Positions 1-11,401 of a stretch of 64,000 nt of DNA are shown in pieces (the first letter of the stretch is position 1; every line of letters begins with the position of its first letter). Under the pieces are notes generated by a model. That model was not told where the DNA came from and made no database searches. It saw only the letters and a program-made list of their open reading frames with translations. Origin of the DNA: Plotosus lineatus (taxonomy: Eukaryota; Chordata; Actinopteri; Siluriformes; Plotosidae); assembly GCA_024760905.1 (NCBI GenBank), contig JALRMN010000026.1, positions 630,001-694,000 on the forward strand. The letters run 5' to 3'. The position numbers and the translations under genes are program-made.

Positions 1-1160
1 TTATTGATCTAAGAGCGGCATACGATTGGATACCACGAGAAGCTCTAATGAAATGTCTTGAAATCAGATTAAAGTGTCCTCATATTGTAGCTAGCCATAG
101 AACTCTATAGACCAATACATGTGCATACATCAAAGGTTCTAACAAGCTGTTTGATACAAAGGTCGGATGCAGACAGGGTGCCTTGTAGTCCCCATTTCTA
201 TTCAGTATATATGGACTTTGTAGTCAGAATTGCTAAACACGAAGTGGAGAAAGTGTACCCATAGGTAGGATTTAAGATCAAGTATTGTATTCCCAATGAG
301 GTATCGCCAAGAGAACTCTGGAAAAGGCAAGAGCAAGAGGGGAAGCAAGAATTACGTAACTTCTTTATGCTGACGATCAAGCAATATTTGTGGAATCGAT
401 AGAGGAATTACAAACCGTCTTCCAAATATATGACACTTTTTCCCGCTTTGGTCTGAAGATGTCTTATGCAAAAACAGAGACGATGGTCTTTAATGTTGAT
501 GATGCTGTTAGGAGCCAAGAGAGTCTCGTGGACGTTGGGGGAATTAAGTTGAAGAACGTGAGGAAGTTTTGATATCTAGGGTACACCATTTCAAACTCAA
601 GTGACAACACAGAGAATCTCTACTCTAGAATGGTATCTACATATGAAAAGTGGAATGAGCTCAAACATGTGTTAACAGACAGCCGGATACATCTATCTAC
701 TAGGGTGAAGTTTCTTAAAGCCTGCGTAAGATCCCGGCTCTTACATAGTGTGCAGGCCTGGGAAATGACATCAAAGGAAATAGCGAAGATCAAGGTGGTC
801 TGGAACAGTTTCCTTTGGAAGATGGTGTAGGGCGGGTATAGGTGACAAGGGGATAGCGGGATTGCTAGTGTGAGTGAAGATGGACAGGAGTGCTGGAGGT
901 TCAAGTACTCAAATTCTGACCTATGTTGTATGACTGGAACTGAACCCATTGACACATTCTGTAGAACACAGCAGTTAAAGTACCTAGCTCATATCATCCG
1001 GATGAGTAACGGGGATATGCAAAAACAAGTCCTTTTTGATGAAAAATCTAAAACTTGGAAGAAATTGGAGGGACTGCTAGGAATAGATGCCCAGCAGCTC
1101 AGGAGAATGATGATGGGCAGGGAGAACTTTCTGCACTTCATTGATCAATGGACCCAATGA
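1..1160 (+). pseudogene. LINE reverse transcriptase, 3' part, decayed
   Basis: The window opens inside the reverse transcriptase of a non-LTR retrotransposon unlike the two main LINE families here. An RT block reading IDLRAAYDWIPREAL lies near 3-50, CRQGAL near 167-186, and YADD, the catalytic motif, at 366-377. The thumb and C-terminal region follow in fragments (390-572, 630-830, 870-1160). The C-terminal phrase LKYLAHIIRM resembles the end of RTE-like ORFs. Several in-frame stops and frame changes make it a pseudogene. The 5' part lies outside the window. The clade is uncertain (RTE-like or Proto2-like); that it is a LINE RT is well supported. Confidence 0.8.
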
Positions 1161-1195
1161 GTGCACCCTGAGGAGCAAAGGCTCCAGTGTAGGGA

Positions 1196-1286
1196 AGATG
1201 ATGATGATGATGACAATGATGATGATGACGATGATGATAATGATGATGACAATGATGATGATGACGATGACAATGATGATGATGAA
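1196..1286 (+). repeat. (GAT)n-type tail microsatellite
   Basis: GATGAT-rich tract directly after the C-terminal codons of the LINE fragment. RTE-like LINEs commonly end in short tandem repeats rather than poly(A), so this is probably the element's 3' terminus. Confidence 0.8.
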
Positions 1287-1593
1287 GAACCAGTTCTTGG
1301 CTCTCAAATGCTACCAACCTCATTGTGATGAGAAATGTAGTTTTCAAACCAGAAATTCAAAAGCAAAACAATCTCCAGTGCCTTTTTAACTCAAAAATGA
1401 ATGTGTAATTGACACTAGCGTCCAGCTTTATCTCTTTTGCAAAGACCAGCTTTGCACAGTTCTGCATGTACAGTAGACAAAAAATGAATCACACGCAAAC
1501 ATTGCGTGTTCATTTGGTTCCACACTGGAAGAATATGTCAGAATGCAGCTGTGTGTGTGTGTGTGTGTGGTGGTGGTGGTGGGGGGGGGGGTC
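1287..1593. other. No gene seen
   Basis: Non-coding stretch ending in a (GT)n/(GGT)n/G-run at 1549-1592. I see no coding similarity and no clear repeat termini. Confidence 0.5.
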
Positions 1594-1930
1594 GGCCGAG
1601 GCCCGGGTTAACAATGACTGTCATCAGTGCTGTTAACCAACAGTGCTGGTGGAAATTGGACTATTGTTGGTCGAAGAAGGAGAGACTGGAGGTGTATCCG
1701 TAAGAGGAGCGAGAAGAGGAAATGCATGAGTCTAGGACTGAGAGTAGGGACTTTGGATGTTGGAACTATGATAGGAAAAGGTAGACAGTTGGCTGACTTG
1801 ATGCAGAGGAAGAAGGTGTACGTACTGTGTGTTCAGGAGACCAGGTGGAAATGTAGCAAGGCTAGAAGCTTAGGAGCAGGGTTTAAGCTTTTTTAATCAT
1901 AATGTGGATGGGAAGAGAAATGGACTCGGA
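1594..1930 (+). pseudogene. RTE LINE 5' fragment: 5' UTR and endonuclease start
   Basis: Positions 1594-1720 match the 5' UTR of the RTE family copy at 47.3 kb. From 1724 the reading MSLGLRVGTLDVGTM opens the APE-type endonuclease, with the conserved VCVQETRWK motif and then GAGFKLF before a stop at 1894. The remainder of the element is absent. APE endonucleases nick the target in target-primed reverse transcription. This is a dead fragment. Confidence 0.85.
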
Positions 1931-1949
1931 GTCATCTTGAATGAGAGGC

Positions 1950-2092
1950 TTGTCAGGAATGTTTGACAAATTTGGCAAGTGTTTTACATCGGATGCCCTT
2001 CCTGACACAACCTTCTGCATTTATCCGGGCTTTGGACCGGCGTGAGCATGGACACTGGCTTGTGCCCCCTTCACGGCTGCATGGGTCTTTAC
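1950..2092 (-). mobile_element. RTE 5' UTR fragment in inverted orientation
   Basis: The segment containing GGATGCCCTTCCTGACACAA and the following 'tttatccgggctttggaccgg' is the reverse complement of the upstream RTE 5' UTR as read at 47360-47440. It directly follows a plus-strand RTE start, so the two pieces face each other. Confidence 0.75.
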
Positions 2093-2382
2093 TTTTACAA
2101 GTAACAACAATTATTTTTCTGAGGTTTTTACAAATTTCTTCTCTTTATGCCATGATATACATCCACAGACATTTGCTGACATGTGCAGACATTTAGACTG
2201 AAGTGACTTTTAAATAAACCTGTATTCACACTCATACATGATTGTCATCCAATTGACTGAAATATCTGCACCCCATTTGCATCTTGTATGAACTGCTAAT
2301 TTTTAATGTTATAAAGTTTACCACTTACAAATATGTAGATATAGACATTTTTCCTCAATAAATAAGTTATTATGATATATAG

Positions 2383-2383
<1 letters not shown>

Positions 2384-2449
<66 letters not shown>
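2384..2449. repeat. (GT)n microsatellite
   Basis: Uninterrupted GT dinucleotide tract of about 66 bp. Confidence 0.95.
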
Positions 2450-2452
<3 letters not shown>

Positions 2453-3010
2453 TTAAAATAAGGTTTAGAAACTTTACAAACTTTCAAACACCACTGTACA
2501 ATAAAAACTCTATTTTTTTATCAAGTAATGAGCAAAAATGCAAATTTGATTAGTATTTAATTTAAATTGTCAGAAGTTAGAATATTAATCAATTTAAAAA
2601 CTGATTGGGATCTGAATGCTCCCACTATTTACACTTTTTAAATGCAATCAAAATGATAACTGGCTACATTTCCCCCTTTGTTTTAACTGCCGTTTAGTCA
2701 CAGAAAGCCATTTCTGAAACCACAGCTCTTATTTCTCATACATGTAGCAACTGCCCTTTTTCATCAAATGGTTATTTTCCCACCACAGAACTGACACTTG
2801 GTACACTGGCACAGATGAAGTTCGCATTTCCATCTGTCACTCGTTTGTGGTTTATCTGCTTTTAACCACCTACATATTTCACAAACTATTTTTATTCACT
2901 GCTCATTTTGTAAAAGAAAAAAAAAAAAAACTTGAAAGATTTTTAAATTATTAAAGTAAAATCGGGACGTTAAAAAAATAGGCAGCATTTATGGAGTAGT
3001 TAACACGACT

Positions 3011-3014
3011 GTTT

Positions 3015-3050
<36 letters not shown>

Positions 3051-3051
3051 T
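3011..3051. repeat. (TTTC)n microsatellite
   Basis: About ten tandem TTTC units. Confidence 0.9.
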
Positions 3052-3529
3052 TTTTATACATTTTTTGTTCAGATTGTCCAGGTCATATAAATTTAAAATT
3101 AGTTATAGATAATACATAGAGCCTTGTATAATTGAAGATAAAGAGGTCAGTACGAGCACAGCAATATAGTGGTTCACACAAAGGTCCTGAATTCGGGTTT
3201 GGTTTCTGGCTGGAGTGTTCATGGTAGATACATCTTACACGTGTGAGTATTAAATATGTTTTATACTTTAAAATGAGAAAAATATATGTACAGTAGCAGC
3301 CAAGAGTTTAGGTACACGTCTTTCATCGAGAATAACTGGGTGTGTTTGCATTTTTTTAAAAGGTACTGTAAGTTCTTGCTGCTGTTATAAATAATTTATT
3401 TCTCACCAGGCTCAGTTTTTCCTTCTCAAGTTATGCTGTAATCCACTGTAACTATAACTGCAGAAAGTTTTTCAAAGTTAAAGTTGTGATGAGAGAGCAA
3501 TGAGGCAGTTATTCAACTTTGGGAACTTT

Positions 3530-3898
3530 GTTCCATGGTCGGGTCGTGGGGGCAGCAATCTAAGCAGTGAGCACCAGATGTCCCTCTCCCTAGCCACTCT
3601 CTCCATCTCTTCTGGGGGGGGGGGGGGGGTGCAAAGCATTTCCTGACCAGCTGAGAGACGTAGTTCCTCCAGCATGTTCTGTGTCGATCCAGGGTCTCTT
3701 TCAGGTTGGACATGCCCGACACACCACACCAAGCTAGGGTTCGGGAGGCATTCTAACCAGATGCTTAACTCACCTGAACTGGCTCCTCTCAACACAGAGA
3801 GGCAGCAGTTCTGCTGCGAGCTTCTCCCGGATGACAGAACTTCTCACCCTATCTCTAAGGGAGACCCCTGCCACCCTGTGAAGGAAGCTCATTTCAGC
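3530..3898 (-). pseudogene. Rex3 LINE 3' fragment
   Basis: Read on the minus strand this encodes the degenerate C-terminal end of the Rex3 ORF, ending SLLRLLPPRPD, the same ending as the longer copies at 4.6, 11.4 and 54.3 kb. A G-run at 3616-3630 interrupts the frame. It contains no catalytic domain, only the post-RT region. Confidence 0.85.
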
Positions 3899-3902
3899 CA
3901 CT

Positions 3903-4207
3903 AACTAGGGTTGTGAGGAGGTCTGAGTCTATCTCAGCCAGCTCTGGGTTAGGATGGGGTACACCCTGGCGTACTTGCCAGTCCATGGCAGGCCATCCCT
4001 CACGCACCTAGAGGTGACATGGAATAGCAAATTGTCTTACTGTGCATGTTTTTGAACTGTGGGAGGGAACCGGTATACCCATAGGAAACCCATGGAAGCA
4101 CAGGGAGAACATACAAACTAAATACAGAAACAGCCAAACTGGGAATCGAACTCAGGACCTTCTTGCCGTGAGGCAGCATGCTGACCACGACGCCACTGTC
4201 CTGGCAT
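3903..4207 (-). mobile_element. Fish tRNA-derived SINE (second type)
   Basis: Minus-strand copy of a widespread fish SINE. The head lies at the high-coordinate end, with a B-box-like GAGTTCGATTCC (reverse complement of about 4146-4157), then the body with the 'aactgtgggaggg' segment, and at the low end a tail resembling 'gcgaccctgattagg'. B-box and body are clear; the 5' terminus is degenerate. Confidence 0.75.
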
Positions 4208-4621
4208 TATACTTTATAATACACATTATCTAATCACATTAACAAGCACTCCCCAAACTCCTCCAAAACCCGAGAGTTTGCACTGTTGACAGAATTTATG
4301 TGATGAACTAACACAGCTTCCAGAAACGATTGTAATGACCCATGTTAGGTAAAGGAAGTCCATTTTTTTTTTTTTTTTTTTTGAGTTGAGTCAATGAATG
4401 TAGCAATTGCACAAATATGGACCATAGTTAAATAGATTAGCTTAGCTTAGTTTAGGCCTTGAGCCAGAAAGATTGTCATAGGCTAGTTGTAGTGAGAATC
4501 AGAGATGGTAGGTGAAAGTCCGTGATAACTGGTGATGTATAGGGTCTTGAGGCTCACTGCAGTATCCTCTGTTGTCCAGGTTTTGGTGCAGTTCATTACA
4601 GTGACAACAGAGTACTCTTCA
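4208..4621. other. No gene seen; poly(T) tract
   Basis: Non-coding. It holds a poly(T) run at about 4363-4382 and nothing I can assign. Confidence 0.5.
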
Positions 4622-5198
4622 CATTCATTCATTCATTCATCGTCCTAAGCAAAGAGGCCCAGACATCTCTCTCCTCAGCCACTTCCTACAGCTCTGCCAG
4701 GGGGACACCGAAGCATTCCCAGACAAGCTGAGAGACATAGTTCCTCCAGTGTGTTCAAGGTTGACCCCAGGGTGTCTTCCTGGGTGGACATGCCCGAAAC
4801 ACCACACCAGGGAGACTTTCAGGAGGCATTCTGACCAGATGCCCGAGCCACCTCAACTGGCCCCTCTCAATGTGGAGGAGTAGTGGATCTACTCCGAGCT
4901 CTCCCTGGATGGTAGAGCTTCTCACCTTATCTCTAAGGGAGAGCCCTGCCACTTGGAAAAGAAAGCTCCTTTCAACTGCTTGTATCCGTGACCTTATTCT
5001 TTCGGTCACTATCCAAAGCTCGGGACCATAGGTGGGGGTTGGAGAGTAGATTGACTGGTAAATTGAGAGCTTTACCTTGCAGCTCAGCTCCTTTTTCACC
5101 ACAATGGACTGGTACAGGCTCCGTTTAACAGCAGAGGCTGTAGTGATCCGTCTGTCAATCTCCCACTCCATCCTTCCCTCACTCATGAACAAGATCCC
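4622..5198 (-). pseudogene. Rex3 LINE, 3' segment of a copy split by an RTE insertion
   Basis: Minus-strand Rex3 C-terminal region: EGRMEWEIDRR, LSIYQSIYSPTPTYG, RGQLRWLGHLVRMP and downstream text, then an (ATTC)n tail at 4622-4640. The reading stops at the codons for the conserved YLGVLF block, exactly where RTE sequence begins at 5199. The missing upstream part resumes at 8562, so the two pieces are one Rex3 copy interrupted by a 3.36-kb insertion. Confidence 0.88.
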
Positions 5199-5428
5199 TT
5201 CCTTCTTCTTTTCCTTTCGGCTTTTCCCTTCAGGGCTCACCACAGCGAATCATCTGCTTCCATCTCACCCGATCCTTTGCATCTTCTTCTCTTATACCAG
5301 CTACCTTCATGTCTTGCTTCACCACATCCATGAATCATCTTTTTGGGTTTCCTCTAGGCCTTCTGCCTGGTAGTTCCAACGTCAGCATCCTACTACCAAT
5401 ATACTCACTATCCCATAAGTTTTCTTCT
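5199..5428 (-). mobile_element. Extra RTE LINE 3' end
   Basis: About 225 bp of RTE 3' sequence on the minus strand: the last ORF codons and the 3' UTR, which reads 'gctgtgg..gacccctgaagggaa' in the intact copies. It sits beside the (TCT)n tail of the larger copy at 5430, so two RTE 3' ends occur in tandem within one insertion. Confidence 0.85.
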
Positions 5429-5478
5429 TTTTCTTCTTCTTCTTCTTCTTCTTCTTCTTCTTCTTCTTTTTCTTCTTT
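5418..5478. repeat. (TCT)n, reverse of (AAG)n tail
   Basis: TCT-rich tract joining the two RTE 3' ends. On the element strand it is the (AAG)n-type tail that also ends the copy at 10.7 kb. Confidence 0.9.
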
Positions 5479-8400
5479 TCCTTTTGGCTGCTCCCTTCAG
5501 GCATCGCCACAGCAAATCATCTGCCTCCATCTCACACTGTCCTCTGCATCTTCTTCTCTTACGCCAACAACCTTCATGTCTTCCTTCACCACGTCCATAA
5601 ATCTCTTCTTTGGTCTTCCTCTAGGCCTTCTGCCTGGTAATTCCAACCTCAGCATCCTACTACCAATATATTCACTATCCCTCCTCTGCACATGTCCAAA
5701 CCATCTCAATCTATCCTCTCTGACTTTCTCTCCAAAACGTCTTACATGTGCTGTCCCTCTGATGTGCTCATTCCTGATCCTATCCGTCCTCGTTACTTCC
5801 AAAGAGAACCTCAACATTTTCATCTCTGCTACCCCCAGCTCTGCCTCCTGTCTTTTCCCCAGGGGAACTGTTTCTAAACCACAGAACATCGCTGGCCTCA
5901 CCACCGTCTTGTACACTTTTCCTTTCATTCTTGTTGATACCCTCCTATCACACATCACTCTGGACACTTTTCTCCAACCATTCCAACCTGCCTGCACACG
6001 CTTCTTCACCTCTTTTCCACACTCTCCATTTCTCTAGATTGTTGAGCCTAAGTACTTAAAATCCTCCACCTTCCTTATCTCTTCTCCCTGTAACCTCACC
6101 GTTCCTCTTGGGTCCTTGTCATTCACACACATGTATTCTGTTTTACTGAGGCTCACCGTCATTCCCCTCCTTTCCAGGGCATACCTCCACCTCTCTAGTT
6201 TTTCCTGCACTTGTTCTCTGCTCTCAGTACAGATCACAATGTCATCTGCAAACATCATAGTCCATGGAGATTCTGGTCTAACCTCGTCTGTCAGTCTGTC
6301 CATCACCATAGAAAACAAGAAGGAGCTCAGAACTGACCCTTGATGCAGTCACACCTCCACCTTGAACTCTTCTGTCACACCGACAGCACACCTCACCACT
6401 GTCTTACATCTCTCATACATGCCCAGCACCACTCTAACATACTTCTCTGCCACTCCAGACTTCCTCATACAATACCACAGCTCCTCTCTTGGCACCCTGT
6501 CATCTGCTTTCTCCAGATCCACAAAGGCACAATGCAGCTCTGTCTGACCTTCTCTGTACTTCTCTATTAACATCCTCAAGGCAAGCACTGCATCTGTGGT
6601 GCTCTTTCTTGGCATGAAACCAAACTGTTGTTCACAAATGCTGACCTCTGCCCTTAGTCTAGCTTCCACTATTCTTTCCCATAACTTCATCGTATGGCTC
6701 ATCAACTTTATCCCTCTGTAGTTGCCACAACTCTGCACATCTCCCTTGTTCGTAAAATTGGTCACCATCACACTTCTCCATTCCTCTGGCATCCTCTCAC
6801 TCTCTAAGACCTTGTTGAATGTTCTTGTCAGAAAATCTACTGCTACCTCTCCTAGACACTTCCATACCTCCACCGGTACGTCATCAGGGCCAACTGCCTT
6901 TCCATTCTTCATCCTCTTCAATGCCCTCCTCACTTCATCCTTACTAATCTTTGCTACTTCCTGGTTCTCAACGGTCACCTCTTCTGCTCTTTTTTCTCTC
7001 TCATTTTCCTCATTCATCAGCTCTTCAAAGTACTCTTTCCATCTTCCCAGCACACTATTGTCATCAGTCAATACATTTCCCTCTCTGTCCTTAATCACTC
7101 TAACTTGCTGCACGTCCTTCCCATCTCTATTTCTCTGCTGTGCCGACCTGTATAAATCATTTTCTCCCTCTTTACTTTCCAACTGAGCATACAAGTCATC
7201 ATACGCCCTCTGTTTGGCCTTTGACACCGCTACCTTTGCTTTACGCTGTGTCTCCCTGTACACCTGTTTACTCTCTTTGGTCCTCTCAATGCCCCACTTC
7301 TTCTGAGCTAACCTCTTCCTTTGAACACACTCCTCCACTTCCTCATTCCACCACCAAGTCTCCTTATCTACTTTCCTTCCAGATGACACACCAAGTACTC
7401 TCTTACCTGTCTCCCTGATCACATTTGTTGTAGTTGTCCAGTCATCTGGAAGCACTTCCTGACCACCCAAAGCCTGTTTCAACTTCTCCTTGAAGACAAC
7501 ACGACACTTCCTTTTTCAGATTCCACCACTTTGTCTTTTGCTCTGCCTTTGCCTTCTTCACCTTCCTCACCATCAGCATCATCCTGCACACCATGATCCT
7601 ATGCTGTTTGGCAACACTCTCACCAGCTACTACTTTGCAGTCACTGACTTCCTTCAAATTACATCGCCTGCACAATATGTAGTCTACTTGTGTACTCCTA
7701 CCTCCGCTTTTATAAGTCGCCCTATGCTCCTGTCTCTTCTGGAAGAAAGTATTTACCACAGCCATTTCCATCCTTTTTGCAAAATCCACCAACATCTGTC
7801 CTTCTGTGTTTCTTGTCCTGGATACCAAACCAGCCCATCACTTCCTAGTCCCCTGTGTTTCCTGCACCAACATGTCCATTGAAGTCTACACCAATGACCA
7901 CTCTTTCTGCTCTGGGGGTACTCTGCATCACTTCATCGAACTCACTCCAGAATCTCTCCTCTTCTTGCTCACATCCTGCCTGTGGGGCGTAAGCACTAAA
8001 ACATTGAACATCACGCCTTCAATTTCTAACTTGAGACTCATCACTCAAGATGACTCCTACTCCATTTCTCTTCCCATCCACACCATGAAAAAACAGCTTA
8101 AACCCTGCTCCTAAGCTTCGAGCCTTGTTACCTTTCCACCTGGTCTCCTGAACACACAGTATGTCCACCTTCCTCCACGGCATCATGTCAGCCAGCTCTC
8201 TACCTTTTCTTGCCATAGTTCCAACATTCAAAGTCTTTACTTTCAGTCCTAGACTCATGTCTTACCTCTTCTCTCTCTGCCTACAGACACGCCTCCCGCC
8301 TCTCCTTCTTCGACGTCTTCGACCAACCGTAGTCCAATTTCCACCAGCACCCTGTTGGTTGACAGCACTGATGGCGGTCGTTGTTAACCCGGGCCTCGAC

Positions 8401-8561
8401 CGATCCGGTATGACATTATTTGTAGTGACTCGCATGTTTTATTTGGTATTTGTTTTACTCCGGATGCCCTTCCTGACGCAACCCTCTGTATTTATCCGGG
8501 CTTGGGACCGGCGTGATGGAGAGACACTGGTTTTTGCCCCCCCTCACAGCTGCATTTCGTT
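5430..8561 (-). mobile_element. RTE-clade LINE, nearly full length, inserted in Rex3
   Basis: The element runs from the (AAG)-type tail (5430) through the ORF to the 5' UTR (about 8275-8561). The whole insertion, 5199-8561, is bounded by AACAAGATCCC (5188-5198) and AACAAGACCCC (8562-8572), a probable 11-bp target-site duplication with one mismatch. The host Rex3 reading continues on both sides. The 5' UTR matches the copy at 47.3 kb, so little or no 5' truncation is seen. Confidence 0.88.
5497..8258 (-). pseudogene. RTE ORF: APE endonuclease and reverse transcriptase, broken
   Basis: From 8258 the frame opens MSLGLKVKTLNVGTM and runs into the endonuclease (VCVQETRWKG, then TQVDYILCRRCNL). 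RT follows in the 7482-6349 block (AVGPDDVPVEVWK, QQFGFMPRKSTTDAV, CAFVDLEKADDRVPRE), then MMFADDIVICTES and GRRPRGRPKKRFMDVV at the C-terminus. The frame changes at least twice before 7482. Two later stops are in frame: a TGA after EEFKVEV (6346-6348 region), which is shared with the copy at 49.47 kb, and a TAG after FKYLGSTI near 6031. Proteins annotated 'craniofacial development protein 2-like' contain this endonuclease family. Confidence 0.88.
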
Positions 8562-9546
8562 AACAAGACCCCAAGATACTTAATTTCCTCCACTTGGGCA
8601 GGTCCTCATTCCAACCCGGAGGGTGCATTCCACCTGTGTCTGATTGAGAACAGTGATCGAATGGCTCATAGGAACAGGTCAGGAATGCCATACTCCCGGA
8701 GCATGAACCACAAGATAGCTCGAGGGACATGGTCAAAAGCCTTCTCCAAATCCACAAAACATATGAACAGATTGAGCAAACTCCCATGTCCCCTCCAAGA
8801 TCCTGTGGAGCGTATAGAGTTGGTCAAGAGTGCTGCAGCCAGGACGAAAACCACATTGTTCCTCCTGAATCCAGGGTTCGACCATCAGTCGGATCGTCCT
8901 CTCCAGTACCCCTGCATAGGCCTTCCTGCGTAGGCTGAGGAGTGTGTTTCCTGATAATTGGAACACACCCTCCGGCCCCCCTTTTTAAAAAGGGGGATTA
9001 CCTCCCCAGTTTGCCAATCCAGAGGTACAGCCCCGATGACCATGCGATGTTGCAGAGACGTGTCAACCAAGACAGTCCTACAACATCCAGAGTCCTGAGA
9101 TATTCAGGGCGGATCTCATCCAACTCCGGAGCCCGACCATCAAGGAGCTTTTTGAATACCTCAGTGACCTTCACTCTAGTGATGGACAGACCACCAGGGG
9201 CCTCCTCCTCCATGTAGGGTGCATTTTAGTGGGATTGGGGAGGTTCTCAAAATATTCACTCCACCTCCAGACGACATCCCCAGTCAAGGTGTGCAGCTCC
9301 TCACCTCCACTGTAAACAGTGTTTGTGGAGAACTGCTTCTCCCTCCACAGGCTTTGGATGGTGGTCCAGAAACTTTTTGAGGCCAACCGATAATCACTCT
9401 CTCGGCCCTCATCGAACTCCTCCTACGCCCGAGATCTTGCATCTGTGACAGCTTTGGCTGCAGCATGTTTGGCCTGCTGGTACCCGATAGGCCTCCTTTT
9501 TCAGCTGGACAGCCCTATCACCACAGGTATCCTCCACCAGATTCGG
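8562..9546 (-). pseudogene. Rex3 LINE, upstream segment of the split copy
   Basis: Continues the Rex3 copy interrupted at 5198. Minus-strand pieces include [58 protein letters not shown] and [16 protein letters not shown]. Between about 8651 and 8652 the text jumps from the AMVL-like block to the block before the catalytic FADD, so roughly 300 bp with the catalytic motif are deleted. Several frameshifts are present. The 5' limit near 9546 abuts the TIR element. Confidence 0.85.
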
Positions 9547-10115
9547 GCTGGCCAGGAGGGAGCTGAATCTCCATAGTACTGCACCCTTAAAGCTTGTTTG
9601 TCGCACACGTAAATGAGAGCTGTACTGTTGGTTTGTGAGTTTCGAAATTGCTCATTGCAGGTTATTTTTCTTTTTTTAAGTCGTTTAATTCAGTAAATGA
9701 CTCATTGGTAATGGTTATGTGTTTACATGACTAGACAACCAAGTGAAACAAAAAGGAATGAAGACAGTTTTTATGACCGATTTGAGCAGAGATGTGGCAC
9801 ACTTGCCCTGACAGACACAGGACTGCGTACAGAATCAGTCAGAGATGAAAGGAGGCAGGTGTTCTTTAACTCTCTTTCGAGAGCGCTCTGCTTATTTTTC
9901 ATTTTTTTTTAAGTTGTTTAATTCAGTAAATGTTTAATAAATCTGGCATGCTCCACCGAATGTGATCAAAGCGCGGCTCATCCGGATCTTCGATCCCTCA
10001 AGGAAACAGGTTAATGGTGAGTCTGGACCTCTGATCGGTCAAGCGCGCTTTTAATGCCATGTCTCAAAATCTCCGGCATCGGCTGCGCATTCGGCGGAGC
10101 ACGCCACAAATGTGT

Positions 10116-10121
10116 GTTGTT

Positions 10122-10199
<78 letters not shown>
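10116..10199. repeat. (GT)n(GA)n(GT)n compound microsatellite
   Basis: GT, then GA, then GT tracts in fixed order inside the TIR element. Confidence 0.95.
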
Positions 10200-10310
10200 C
10201 ATAAAAAAATGTTTAATAATGGTTTAATTAATAAATATGTTATAAAATGGTTTAATATGTTAATAAAATGTTTAAATGTTTGAATAACTAAATATTTATT
10301 TATATATACA

Positions 10311-10742
10311 GGAGGCAGAGCTCAGAGCTGGAGGTAGCGGAAATGAAAATGTTGAGATTCTCTCTGGGAGTAATGAGGATGGATCAGAAATGAGTACATC
10401 AGAGGGACAGCCCATGTAAGACGTTTTGGAGACAAAGTCAGAAAGGCTAGATTGAGATGGTTTGGACATGTGCAGAGGAGGGATAGTGAATATATTGGTA
10501 GTAGGATGCTGAGGTTGGAATTACCAGGCAGAAGGCCTAGAGGAAGACCAAAGAAGAGATTTATGGACGTGGTGAAGGAAGACATGAAGGTTGTTGGCGT
10601 AAGAGAAGAAGATGCAGAGGACAGTGTGAGATGGAGGCAGATGATTTGCTGTGGCGATGCCTGAAGGGAGCAGCCAAAAGGAAAAGAAGAAAAAGAAGAA
10701 GAAGAAGAAGAAGAAGAAGAAGAAGAAGAAAAAGAAGAAAAC
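10311..10742 (+). pseudogene. RTE LINE 3' end, 5'-truncated
   Basis: Encodes the last part of the RTE ORF (RWFGHVQRRDSEYIG, GRRPRGRPKKRFMDVV, ending in CGDA) and then the 3' UTR and a long (AAG)n tail at 10681-10740. A small deletion near 10383 breaks the frame upstream of 10452. It is a typical severely 5'-truncated LINE insertion. Confidence 0.9.
10681..10740 (+). repeat. (AAG)n tail
   Basis: AAG-rich tract ending the RTE fragment. Confidence 0.9.
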
Positions 10743-10984
10743 TTATGAAAACTCCAGGTTATGAAAAAGGCTCTGGAATGGATTCATTTCATAAGTAGAG
10801 AGCTGACTATACTTGAAAAGATGTTTTAAAAAGTCATGATTTAAAAATGACTCTCATAATGAGTGAAACAATTTCAAACACCAAATTTTGTATTAACCTC
10901 TATGGAGAGATTTGGGATGCAGCTGTCAGTCAGAGGGACGCTACTTAACTTCTACAGAGGAGAACACAGGGACTTCTGCCAGAG

Positions 10985-11305
10985 AGAACACAGGGAAGCA
11001 GGGACATGATGTGAGACAATCTTCTGGCGCAGAGGTGAGTGTGCGTTTGTGTTTATAGGTAGTGGATGAGAGGAGTAAATTCAGGTGTGAACTGCATTCA
11101 GCCCGAGCAGCTCAGCCACGCCCCTCACCCGGAGCGTGGAGAAAACAGAGTTAAAGAACACATGGAAGCAGAGACATGATGTAAGATAATCCTCTGACGC
11201 AGAGGTGAGCGTGCTTTTGTTTATTGGGAGAGGATGAAAGGAGTGAATTCAGGTGTGAGCTACTGCCATCCGAGCAGGTCAGCCACGCCCCTCAGCCGCT
11301 AAAAT
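10985..11305 (+). repeat. Two-unit tandem duplication of about 170 bp
   Basis: Units begin 'gaacacagggaagcag' (about 10985) and 'gaacacatggaagcag' (about 11155) and end in 'cagccacgcccctca'. Both contain GCAGAGGTGAG, which looks like a splice donor. They differ at many positions, so the duplication is not recent. No coding frame is preserved. The surrounding 10810-11364 holds nothing else I can name. Confidence 0.8.
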
Positions 11306-11364
11306 CACACAGAACACAGCCGCTAAAATCAAATTCCCCCAAAAACCCAAACCATAACAAAAAG

Positions 11365-11401
<37 letters not shown>

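Larger units (their letters stand above)
2093..3529. other. No gene seen; microsatellites only
   Basis: AT-rich DNA without recognisable coding similarity. It contains (GT)n at 2384-2449, a poly(A) run near 2918-2931 and (TTTC)n at 3011-3051. Any old repeat here is too diverged for me to name. Confidence 0.5.
9547..10809. mobile_element. Microsatellite-bearing TIR element, copy 1
   Basis: It shares blocks with copies at 14.4 and 57.8 kb: 'ggccaggagggagctga' near 9548, 'ttcagtaaatgtttaataaat' near 9918, a (GT)(GA)(GT) block at 10116-10199, the 'aaatgtttaataatgg' block after it, and a right terminus 'gttatgaaaaaggc ... gagctgact' ending at 10809 followed by TA. The left terminus is not clear. 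An RTE 3' fragment interrupts it at 10311-10742. The TA target and termini suggest a pogo/Tigger or mariner type; no transposase is present. Confidence 0.65.

Noticed and set aside
2093..3529. Search for a host gene
   Set aside because: Frames are short and low in complexity, and no splice-bounded conserved exon is visible.
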